Shown: one piece after another, positions 33,683-40,120 of the stretch
Position numbering within the stretch: position 1 is the first letter of the stretch
Layout: every line of letters begins with the position of its first letter
Assembly (NCBI GenBank): GCA_944392565.1
Contig: CALXWX010000006.1
Location: 1-40,120, forward strand
Length of the DNA: 40,120 nucleotides
Reading direction: 5' to 3'
Origin: an uncultured Alphaproteobacteria bacterium
GTDB taxonomy: Bacteria; Pseudomonadota; Alphaproteobacteria; Rs-D84
The notes under the pieces: model-generated
Database searches by the model: none
Told to the model about the DNA's origin: nothing
What the model saw: only the letters and a program-made list of their open reading frames with translations
Made by a program: the position numbers and the translations under genes

Positions 33683-33704
33683 AGTTGCAGGAAGGAAAGG
33701 AATT

Positions 33705-35129
33705 ATGCGTCGGATTGCAATATCTGTATTGTCAGTTTTTGTTGTATTTCCGGCATTGGCGGACGCGCGGTTGCCGGTTGTTAATTTGTCTGCGGGCGGG
33801 GTTTCCGCCCGTGCGGCATTTGGTGAACCAATTGTTCAGTCTGTAAAAACATCAGCCGCATCAAATCAATCTGCGTCAATTGCAACATCACAATCATCAC
33901 CGGAACGCAATTTGTCCGCAGCATCAGTGAATACGGCGCAACCGAAATCGGTTGCATCGCGTAATACGGTCGCACCATCAAATCCGCAACCGCGCAGTGC
34001 ATCTGTTGATACAGGTGAACAAATCATTGCGTCAGCAGATGTGTTGACCCCACGCCGCCCCAGTGCAGATTTGTGGGCGCGTGTTGATACGCCATTGCGT
34101 TTGCCAGACCCGTCTGAATTTTCTGTAATCAGATCTGATGCCGCATTACCCGAAGAAAGTCTGGATACAGAAATTGTTCGTACGGCATCAAATGCGCCGG
34201 TTTATCCCATTCAAAATGCCCAACCTGTGGAAGCAATAAATACTGTTGCGGCGCCGTCAGAACCGTTGTCTGAATTGGACGCGCAAATTGCACGATTAAA
34301 TGAATTACAGCGTCGTGCCGATGCCAGTGTTTCAGATGCGCCATCGCGTGCGCCAACGCCGGCGCGTAATGTGGTCGCGCGCAGTGTTGTTGCCCGTCCT
34401 GCTGTATCTGGGAAATCTGTTGCAGTGCAGCCGACACAAAAAATTGCACAAAATAATGCGCGTGATGAATCGCATGATATAAATTTATCGCGTATGGTTG
34501 TGCCAATGGACGACGATGTTGTTGTACGCGCGGTGGAAAAATCTGAATCCCCGCGAATTGTGTCTGTACGAAATGATATGACCAGCATGTCGCCCAGCGA
34601 ATTGCGCAAGGCATTCAGAAAAACTTTCTTGTCAGAAAACAAGCACCTGTCGACATTCCAAATTGATGATCGGTTTGATGTTGCCAGTGATATGACCGCA
34701 AATGCCGCCGGGTTTACATCGGCGCGTGATTTATCGGAAACGGGTGATATTCGTCCATTGGAAATAAAGATAAAATTCCGCAATGATGATTCTGCGCTGT
34801 CGCGTGATAATTATACATTGCTGACGGAATATGCGGGGATTGTATTAAGTAATCCAACGCGTGCGGTCCAGGTTTCTATCCCGGCCAGTGTTACAACGGA
34901 CAGTGATGACAGAAAATTAGCGGCACGCCGGTTGGCAATTGTTGAACAGGTTCTGCGTGATAATGGTATTTCAGAACAGCGAATATTACCGGTATTATCA
35001 CAACGCGACGAAGAAGGGTTGGTATTGCGTATGATATCATTGGACCAGTATGAAACACTGACCAAACAGCAACGCGATATATTTGGTGATACGGTTAACA
35101 AAAAAACATACAGAAGTATGTCGTGGTAA
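33705..35129 (+). CDS. Exported protein with disordered Ser/Ala/Arg-rich region and C-terminal OmpA-like domain
   Basis: 474 residues from the ATG at 33705, which begins a clear signal peptide (cleavage after ALA, residue 19) and has AAAGGA before it. Residues 20-290 are low complexity, rich in Ser, Ala, Val, Arg and Pro with units such as VASRNTV and NVVARSVVARP, similar in style to the two Cys-rich secreted proteins but without cysteines. The last 115 residues resemble OmpA/MotB peptidoglycan-binding domains (LSRDNYTLLTEYAGIVLSNP, KLAARRLAIVEQVLRDNGIS), although the GHTD motif reads differently (IPASVTTD). Periplasmic, probably tethered to peptidoglycan. comF starts 2 nt after the stop. Confidence 0.7.
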   Translation: MRRIAISVLSVFVVFPALADARLPVVNLSAGGVSARAAFGEPIVQSVKTSAASNQSASIATSQSSPERNLSAASVNTAQPKSVASRNTVAPSNPQPRSASVDTGEQIIASADVLTPRRPSADLWARVDTPLRLPDPSEFSVIRSDAALPEESLDTEIVRTASNAPVYPIQNAQPVEAINTVAAPSEPLSELDAQIARLNELQRRADASVSDAPSRAPTPARNVVARSVVARPAVSGKSVAVQPTQKIAQNNARDESHDINLSRMVVPMDDDVVVRAVEKSESPRIVSVRNDMTSMSPSELRKAFRKTFLSENKHLSTFQIDDRFDVASDMTANAAGFTSARDLSETGDIRPLEIKIKFRNDDSALSRDNYTLLTEYAGIVLSNPTRAVQVSIPASVTTDSDDRKLAARRLAIVEQVLRDNGISEQRILPVLSQRDEEGLVLRMISLDQYETLTKQQRDIFGDTVNKKTYRSMSW

Positions 35130-35131
35130 TA

Positions 35132-35884
35132 ATGCAATTTGCAGACAAAATTTTTAATGTTGCAACCCAGCTTTCACATAAATCAATAGAATTTTTATTT
35201 CCATCATCATGTCCACTTTGCAATGCGCCGGTATCAACGCATGGCGAATTATGTGCAGATTGTTGGAATGCATTCAATTGGATTGGTAATCCCAGGTGTT
35301 CAAAATGTGGTTATCCGTTTCCGGCAAATTTGGATTTTGATCATGATGCGCTGTGTCCAAATTGTGCATCTGGTGGATGTGCGTTGGATTTGATTCGTGC
35401 GGCATGTACATATGATGATGCATCGCGCGGTGCGGTTTTGCCATTCAAACATGCCGGGCGTATCAAGAATGCAAATTTTATGTCGCGTGCAATGATATGG
35501 GCGCTGCGTGATACTGATATTTCCCCAGATATTGTTATGCCAGTTCCATTGGCGTGGCGCCGGTTGTTTCATCGTGGCTATAACCAGGCGGCATTACTGG
35601 CGCACCCAATTGCAAATGCATTTGGTGTTCCAATGGATGTAACATGTGTTCATCGTATTTACCGTCCAGATATGGGGCATAAAAATGCGGCGCAACGCGC
35701 CGAAAATATTCATGGTGTTTTCAGTGTAATAAATCCAGACAAAATTTGTGGTCGGAAAATTTTGTTGGTTGATGATGTTATGACAACCGGTGCGACATTT
35801 TCTGAATTGCGCCGCGTGTTGGTAAACGCCGGTGCAAAATCTGTATATGGTGTGGTATTTTGTCGTGTTGTTCGCACGATATAG
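35132..35884 (+). CDS. comF: ComF-family phosphoribosyltransferase-like protein
   Basis: 250 residues. The N-terminal part has four Cys pairs (CPLC, CADC, CSKC, CPNC), typical of the ComF double zinc finger, and a C-terminal PRTase domain with the PRPP-binding motif ILLVDDVMTTGAT and RGYNQAALLA. ComF proteins assist DNA uptake in naturally competent bacteria, but many bacteria carry them without known competence, and no other competence gene is in the window. The ATG at 35132 is 2 nt after the upstream stop, and no good Shine-Dalgarno is present, so translation is likely coupled to the OmpA-like gene. Confidence 0.92.
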   Translation: MQFADKIFNVATQLSHKSIEFLFPSSCPLCNAPVSTHGELCADCWNAFNWIGNPRCSKCGYPFPANLDFDHDALCPNCASGGCALDLIRAACTYDDASRGAVLPFKHAGRIKNANFMSRAMIWALRDTDISPDIVMPVPLAWRRLFHRGYNQAALLAHPIANAFGVPMDVTCVHRIYRPDMGHKNAAQRAENIHGVFSVINPDKICGRKILLVDDVMTTGATFSELRRVLVNAGAKSVYGVVFCRVVRTI

Positions 35885-35890
35885 AAATAT

Positions 35891-36286
35891 TTAATTTCTG
35901 ATATTATTATTAATATTATATTCATTAATCAGTGTTTTTACCATATTCATTTTTTGCCCCGCCAGTTCTTGGGCAACGATTTTTTTTGAACACATATTTA
36001 ACAGTTTTTCCATCTTTTCTGCGGTTGTATTTGTGTTTTTTGATTTTACCCCCGATATTTTATTCAGTGTGAAACATACAGGCACAGAATCAATGAACAT
36101 ACCGTATTTAGCATACAGACCATTTGGGGAATTGTGTGAATATTGACTGAACATATCAACACACATAACTTCGCCATCTGGGTCGGTGTATTCAAAAGAA
36201 TAAACAGTTGCGATTTCTGTGTTTGAAACCGATACATAGCAAATCGGGATAATTCTGCACAACATTTTATACAATTTATCTGTCAT
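35891..36286 (-). CDS. Protein of unknown function
   Basis: Not recognised. 131 residues from the ATG at 36286. This start fits a consensus promoter on the minus strand: TTGACA (36316-36321), 16-bp spacer, TATCAT (36294-36299), then 7 nt to the ATG, so the mRNA would be leaderless; the longer frame to 36328 would run over the promoter. The sequence is mixed alpha/beta with several Cys and no signal peptide. The C-terminal third looks helical (AEKMEKLLNMCSKKIVAQEL). It ends 7 nt from the convergent comF stop. Confidence 0.65.
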   Translation of the reverse strand: MTDKLYKMLCRIIPICYVSVSNTEIATVYSFEYTDPDGEVMCVDMFSQYSHNSPNGLYAKYGMFIDSVPVCFTLNKISGVKSKNTNTTAEKMEKLLNMCSKKIVAQELAGQKMNMVKTLINEYNINNNIRN

Positions 36287-36293
36287 AAATATA

Positions 36294-36321
36294 ATGATAT
36301 TGCTTGATTCAGTTTTGTCAA
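36294..36321 (-). promoter_or_regulatory. Promoter TTGACA-16-TATCAT, leaderless start
   Basis: Minus strand: -35 TTGACA (36316-36321), 16-bp spacer, -10 TATCAT (36294-36299); the ATG at 36286 is 7 nt downstream. Confidence 0.65.
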
Positions 36322-36350
36322 TCAGCATTTGTATATTGAATTATGATTGC

Positions 36351-36378
36351 TTGAATTTTGTTTTTTATCTGCTAGGAT
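36351..36378 (+). promoter_or_regulatory. Promoter of valS, TTGAAT-16-TAGGAT, extended -10
   Basis: -35 TTGAAT (36351-36356), 16-bp spacer, TGC plus TAGGAT (36373-36378). Same -10 string and spacing as the promoter at 2402-2429. Confidence 0.6.
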
Positions 36379-36408
36379 TCACAGGGTATGAATTTATAGG
36401 ATAAAGCG

Positions 36409-38820
36409 ATGAAAACAGAATTGGGCAAAAACATAAATACACGTGAAATGGAATCCAGAATCCAGGAATTTTGGGATTCTAATAATTTTTGGAACAATGA
36501 TGTTAAGTCTGACAAAACGCCATTTTGCGTAATGATGCCGCCACCAAATGTGACGGGTAATTTGCACATGGGTCATGCGTTGGATAATGTGCTGACAGAC
36601 ATTATTTGTCGGTATAAACGCATGTGCGGCTATGATGTTCTGTGGCAGCCGGGAACCGACCACGCATCCATCGCGACCCAGTTGTTGGTGGAACGCGATT
36701 TGTCAAAACGCGGCATTAATCCGCGTTCTTTGTCCAAAGAAGAATTATTAAAAACCGCCTGGGCGTGGAAGGCAGACAAGGGTGGTCAAATTATAAATCA
36801 ATTGCATATATTGGGTGTGACCCCGGTGTGGCATCGCGAACGCTTTACAATGGATGACGGTCTGTCGCGTGCGGTTGTTAAACTGTTTGTAAAAATGTAT
36901 AACGATGGATTAATCTATCGTGCAAAGCGTTTGGTAAATTGGTGTCCAAAACAACAGACATCTGTTTCGGATTTAGAGGTTGAAACCCGTGAAGAACATG
37001 GTAAGTTTTATTACTTTAACTATCCACTGGTTGGTGGCGGGGTAATTGAAATTGCAACCACGCGCCCAGAAACACTGTTTGGCGACCAGGCAATTGCGGT
37101 ACATCCAGAAAATGAACGGTTAAAACATCTGATTGGGCGTACAGCAATCATACCACTGACTGATATTGAAATACCAATTATTGCAGATGCCCACGCCGAC
37201 CCAGACAAGGGAACTGGTGCGGTGAAAATCACCCCGGCACACGATTTTGATGACTGGGAAGTGGGCTTGCGTCATAATTTGACACCGGTTTGTATATTAA
37301 CGCCTGATGCAAAATTAAATGATAATCCGGTTGTACCGGAAAAATATCGTGGTATGGACCGATTTGCGGCACGCGCGGCAATTGTTGCCGATATTGATGC
37401 GGCGGGATTATTGGTAAAAATCGAAGATAAAATAATCCCAACACCATATTCCGAACGCGGTGGCGTTGTGGTTGAACCATATTTAACAGACCAGTGGTTT
37501 GTTGATGCAGAAAAACTGGCGACCGCGGCGGTGCGCGTTGTTGAAAATGGCGATATAAAATTTATGCCAGAACACAGATACAATTTATTTATGTCATGGA
37601 TGAATAATATCCGTCCATGGCCAATTTCGCGCCAGTTGTGGTGGGGGCATCGGATTCCGGCATGGTATGATGCGGATGGTAATATTTATGTTGCTGAAAC
37701 CGAAGCGGATGCAATCAAACAGTCTGGGGGCAAAGAATTAACCCGCGATAATGATGTGCTGGATACATGGTTTTCATCTGCGCTGTGGCCGTTTTCGACA
37801 TTGGGGTGGCCTGATGATACACCAGAATTGAAAAAATATTATCCCACAGATTTATTGTACACCGGCGCAGACATAATATTCTTTTGGGTTGCGCGTATGA
37901 TAATGATGGGCATGTATGTAATGCGCGATGTTCCATTCAGAACGGTAAACTTTCATGGTTTGGTCCGCGACAGCAAAGGACAAAAAATGTCCAAGACCAA
38001 GGGCAATGGCACAGACCCGTTAACCGTTGTTGAAAAATTTGGCGCCGACGCATTGCGCTATTGGGTGGCAACTGCGCCAATTGGTACAGATATCAGATAC
38101 AGTGATGACGAGGTTAAACGCGGTTCCAAATTATTGACCAAGTTATGGAATGCGGCGAAATATGTTCTGATGAATTTGAACGATTTTGAACCGAACGCCG
38201 CCGCGCCTGTTGCGATTGAAAATCGTTTTATCGAAGACAGATGGGTACTGGCAGAATTAAATCGAACAATTGCGGATGTTCGTCGTAATTTGGATAAATA
38301 CGATAATTATAATTCACGCAGTGCGATTGACACATTCTTTTATGAAATCTTTTGCGACCAATATTTGGAATTCATCAAAGACAGATTCTGGTCCCCAGAA
38401 AAATACAGTGCGGAATCAAAATTATCGGCACAATGGACTTTGTATGAAGTATTGCGTGCGATAATCGGCATGTACGCACCGTTTATACCATTCCAAACCG
38501 AAGAACTGTGGCAAAAAATATATCAACCATACGAAGGTGGTCAAACACTGCATTTAACGGCGTATCCATCAGTTGATGCGGCGCGTGATACGGACATATC
38601 AGAAATGCAAATCGCATTGGATATATTAAAGACTGTACGCGGTTTACGCACAGAACGCAAGATTGGCAATGGTGCGAAACTGGCGACATTGACTGTTCCA
38701 TCTGCGACACCGGCATCGTTGCATGGTGTGATAAAGTCTGCATCGCGTGCGAATGAAATCGTTCTGGGCGATACGGTTGATTTTGTTGTCGCAGAAAATC
38801 CGGTAAAACAGGGTGAATAA
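36409..38820 (+). CDS. valS: Valyl-tRNA synthetase
   Basis: Class I synthetase that charges tRNA-Val. Visible are the N-terminal MMPPPNVTGNLHMGHAL with the HIGH-type motif HMGH (53-56), the editing domain (TTRPETLFGDQAIAVHP, KGTGAVKITPAHDFDD), and KMSKT (526-530), which replaces the usual KMSKS. The anticodon-binding domain follows. The protein ends at 803 residues, against 880-950 in most bacteria. The usual C-terminal coiled coil of about 65 residues that touches the tRNA elbow is missing, because the stop falls right after the PVKQGE segment. AGGATAA lies before the ATG. The thioesterase gene begins directly at the next base after the stop. Confidence 0.95.
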   Translation: MKTELGKNINTREMESRIQEFWDSNNFWNNDVKSDKTPFCVMMPPPNVTGNLHMGHALDNVLTDIICRYKRMCGYDVLWQPGTDHASIATQLLVERDLSKRGINPRSLSKEELLKTAWAWKADKGGQIINQLHILGVTPVWHRERFTMDDGLSRAVVKLFVKMYNDGLIYRAKRLVNWCPKQQTSVSDLEVETREEHGKFYYFNYPLVGGGVIEIATTRPETLFGDQAIAVHPENERLKHLIGRTAIIPLTDIEIPIIADAHADPDKGTGAVKITPAHDFDDWEVGLRHNLTPVCILTPDAKLNDNPVVPEKYRGMDRFAARAAIVADIDAAGLLVKIEDKIIPTPYSERGGVVVEPYLTDQWFVDAEKLATAAVRVVENGDIKFMPEHRYNLFMSWMNNIRPWPISRQLWWGHRIPAWYDADGNIYVAETEADAIKQSGGKELTRDNDVLDTWFSSALWPFSTLGWPDDTPELKKYYPTDLLYTGADIIFFWVARMIMMGMYVMRDVPFRTVNFHGLVRDSKGQKMSKTKGNGTDPLTVVEKFGADALRYWVATAPIGTDIRYSDDEVKRGSKLLTKLWNAAKYVLMNLNDFEPNAAAPVAIENRFIEDRWVLAELNRTIADVRRNLDKYDNYNSRSAIDTFFYEIFCDQYLEFIKDRFWSPEKYSAESKLSAQWTLYEVLRAIIGMYAPFIPFQTEELWQKIYQPYEGGQTLHLTAYPSVDAARDTDISEMQIALDILKTVRGLRTERKIGNGAKLATLTVPSATPASLHGVIKSASRANEIVLGDTVDFVVAENPVKQGE

Positions 38821-39549
38821 ATGACAGAAAAATTGATTGAACAGCGCGTATTACAGGCGTATCAGTGCGACAGATATGGTTATGTGCGCCCATTGATATT
38901 GATGAATGAATTACAGGGCGTTGCCGACACGCATGCCGAAGTTTTGGGGTGTGGGCGTACATACCTGTTGGCACATAATATGGCATGGGTGGTGACGCAC
39001 TATCTGGTCGATATTATCGAAGACCCACGCGAAGGCGAAGAATTATCGTTCATCACATGGCCATCGGCACACGATACATTGCGTGCGACCCGTGATTTCC
39101 AGGTTCGTGGTGCAGATGGACGCCTGTTGGTGCGCGCAACATCACAGTGGGTTTTAATTGATATGGCGCGCCGCCGTCCGTTGGTGTTGGATGAAAATTT
39201 GCCATATTGGTCAATAATTCCTGAACGCGCGTGGGATGAACCGTTCGTAAAATTCCCAGACTTTGAACCGACCAAGACGCATGTTATGAAATGCCGTTTT
39301 GATGATATTGATGTGAACCAGCATATAAACAATGCCGTCTATGCCGTGTGGGCAACAGAAAGTGTCGGATATCTGTATCGTAACCAGCACAAATTAAAGC
39401 GTATTGAATTGAATTTCAAAAAAGAAATCAGTCCAGATACCCCCCAGATAGAGGTTGATGTTGCAATTGATGGTCTGACCAGTCGCCACAAAATTCGTAC
39501 AGGTGATACGGAACACGCATCTGTTATTTGCACCTGGGCAGAATTGTGA
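38821..39549 (+). CDS. Acyl-ACP thioesterase family protein (double hotdog)
   Basis: 242 residues with two hotdog halves, as in FatA/FatB-type bacterial acyl-ACP thioesterases. The N-terminal half has LQGVADTHAE and MAWVVTHYLVDI. The second half has the catalytic stretch DIDVNQHINNAVYAVWATE with Asn166 and His168. It releases fatty acids from acyl carrier protein in the cytoplasm. The ATG follows the valS stop without a gap, so the two are co-transcribed and translation is probably coupled; a functional link with valS is not evident. Confidence 0.88.
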   Translation: MTEKLIEQRVLQAYQCDRYGYVRPLILMNELQGVADTHAEVLGCGRTYLLAHNMAWVVTHYLVDIIEDPREGEELSFITWPSAHDTLRATRDFQVRGADGRLLVRATSQWVLIDMARRRPLVLDENLPYWSIIPERAWDEPFVKFPDFEPTKTHVMKCRFDDIDVNQHINNAVYAVWATESVGYLYRNQHKLKRIELNFKKEISPDTPQIEVDVAIDGLTSRHKIRTGDTEHASVICTWAEL

Positions 39550-39900
39550 TGTTTACCCCACGCCCCACCAATTTCCCATCTATGGGGGCGGGGCGTGGTG
39601 GTCAGAGAATGCAAGAATATGCCGCTACTTTGTTCGCCCTTGCCACCCCGCGACCCGGATTTCTCTGTCATTTTCGTGCCTTTCTTTTTGTCATCGCGAG
39701 GGAGCATCGCGACCGTGGCGATCCAGTGGATAATAAAGTCGCACGCATTCGCGTGCGTGCATAATTGACTGGATTGCCGCGCTACGCTCGCAATGACAAA
39801 TATGATGTAATACATATTACCTGGATCCCATGGTCAAAAAGCACCCCACAAAAACATTCGTTTTTGCGGGGACCCCGCGCCACGGGGTGACAAAAAATAC
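39550..39900. repeat. Dispersed repeats downstream of the thioesterase gene
   Basis: Several units were seen and no gene. 39558-39601: hairpin CCACGCCCC/GGGGCGTGG followed by GGTGGTCAGAGAATGCAAGAA (the latter similar to 8236-8255). 39690-39764: inverted copy of 11443-11517 (68/75). 39766-39800: TGACTGGATTGCCGCG...GCAATGACA unit. 39829-39846: partial relative of the 8088-8120 unit. 39860-39892: GGGGACCCCGCG-type unit related to about 7650-7665. Confidence 0.75.
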
Positions 39901-39962
39901 CCATATATGATTTTTCTCTTGCAAGATATTGGGCAAACAAATAAAATCAATATAAAACATGT

Positions 39963-40068
39963 GCCTAATCCAAACCACCGTTTAGATTAGGCAATAACCA
40001 TGGTGCAAAACACGCAGAAAACCGGGAATTTTATAAAATAAAAATTGCCTAATCTAAACGGTGGTTTG
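39963..40068. repeat. Perfect 25-bp inverted repeat with 48-bp spacer
   Basis: 39971-39995 and 40044-40068 are exact reverse complements. The left arm also folds on itself: GCCTAATC (39963-39970) with GATTAGGC (39985-39992) and AAAC with GTTT around CACC, with one mismatch. The right arm abuts the -10 box of the gene at 40089. It could be an operator, an invertible switch or an RNA fold. Confidence 0.7.
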
Positions 40069-40075
40069 CTATCAT
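40067..40075 (+). promoter_or_regulatory. Extended -10 promoter TGCTATCAT
   Basis: TGC plus TATCAT (40070-40075), 13 nt before the ATG at 40089, with TTGCCT (40045-40050) as possible -35 at a long 19-bp spacing. The promoter overlaps the right arm of the inverted repeat. Confidence 0.45.
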
Positions 40076-40088
40076 CACGGGGGGATGG

Positions 40089-40120
40089 ATGTTTCGTAAA
40101 ATATTATCAGTTATCTTTGC
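40089..40120 (+). CDS. Start of a probable secreted or membrane protein (partial, cut by window end)
   Basis: Only ten full codons are present: MFRKILSVIF, basic then hydrophobic as in a signal peptide. GGGGGGA lies just before the ATG. The call depends on the ribosome binding site and promoter, since the rest lies outside the window. Confidence 0.45.
   Translation, partial: MFRKILSVIF

Overview
The window reads as a chromosomal segment of an alphaproteobacterium with a reduced, AT-leaning genome. The evidence is the 3' end of a 23S rRNA followed by 5S rRNA, housekeeping genes of proteobacterial type (ppdK, dnaQ, tsaC, mraY, ftsW, murG, valS), an outer-membrane and lipid A context (PagL-like, OmpA-like and MliC-like proteins), and a five-gene set of VirB6/TrbL-like membrane proteins resembling the multiplied VirB6 genes known in Rickettsiales. 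Assignment to gut- or host-associated Alphaproteobacteria is an inference. No tRNA gene, CRISPR array, transposase or prophage was recognised.

Layout. 1-550: rRNA operon end and terminator. 550-4710: single genes, namely a transglutaminase-like protein, a winged-helix/HATPase/STAS-like fusion preceded by 21-22 bp direct repeats, an alpha/beta hydrolase, a VIT-family transporter, Mpg glycosylase and TsaC. 4831-7491: ppdK. 7500-8400: a composite of nested inverted repeats around a GIY-YIG gene. 8411-15544: a PagL-like protein, two related secreted Cys-rich proteins, and rplU-rpmA between them. 15630-18506: dnaQ and uvrD, divergent. 18529-25082: four tightly coupled VirB6-like genes on the minus strand plus a divergent fifth. 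25151-26691: an unknown gene, rpmE and a degenerate inositol-monophosphatase (SuhB-like) protein. 26694-27170: a gene-free stretch dense in RNA-like secondary structure. 27171-35884: envelope genes (PBP1A, MliC-like lipoprotein, mraY, ftsW, murG, OmpA-like protein) and comF. 36409-39549: valS and an acyl-ACP thioesterase. 39550-40120: dispersed repeats, a 25 bp perfect inverted repeat, and the start of a secreted protein cut by the window end.

How it works together. The envelope theme dominates: cell-wall precursor synthesis (MraY, MurG), polymerisation (FtsW, PBP1A), lysozyme resistance (MliC-like), lipid A trimming (PagL-like), a peptidoglycan-binding OmpA-like protein, and two secreted proteins sharing a Thr/Ser/Arg-rich region and an identical five-cysteine spacing. 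Genes are mostly transcribed singly from extended -10 promoters of the form TGNTATAAT. Several have the start codon only 6-12 nt after the -10 box and no Shine-Dalgarno sequence, so leaderless or nearly leaderless mRNAs seem common.

The most unusual items are: a pair of structured elements (12745-12890 and 26885-27055) whose helices are kept by compensatory changes; the REP-like cassette around the GIY-YIG gene; the direct-repeat array before the wHTH-HATPase-STAS gene; the VirB6-like gene set with a shared CxxC motif; the SuhB-like protein without catalytic aspartates; and the Cys-rich secreted paralogues.
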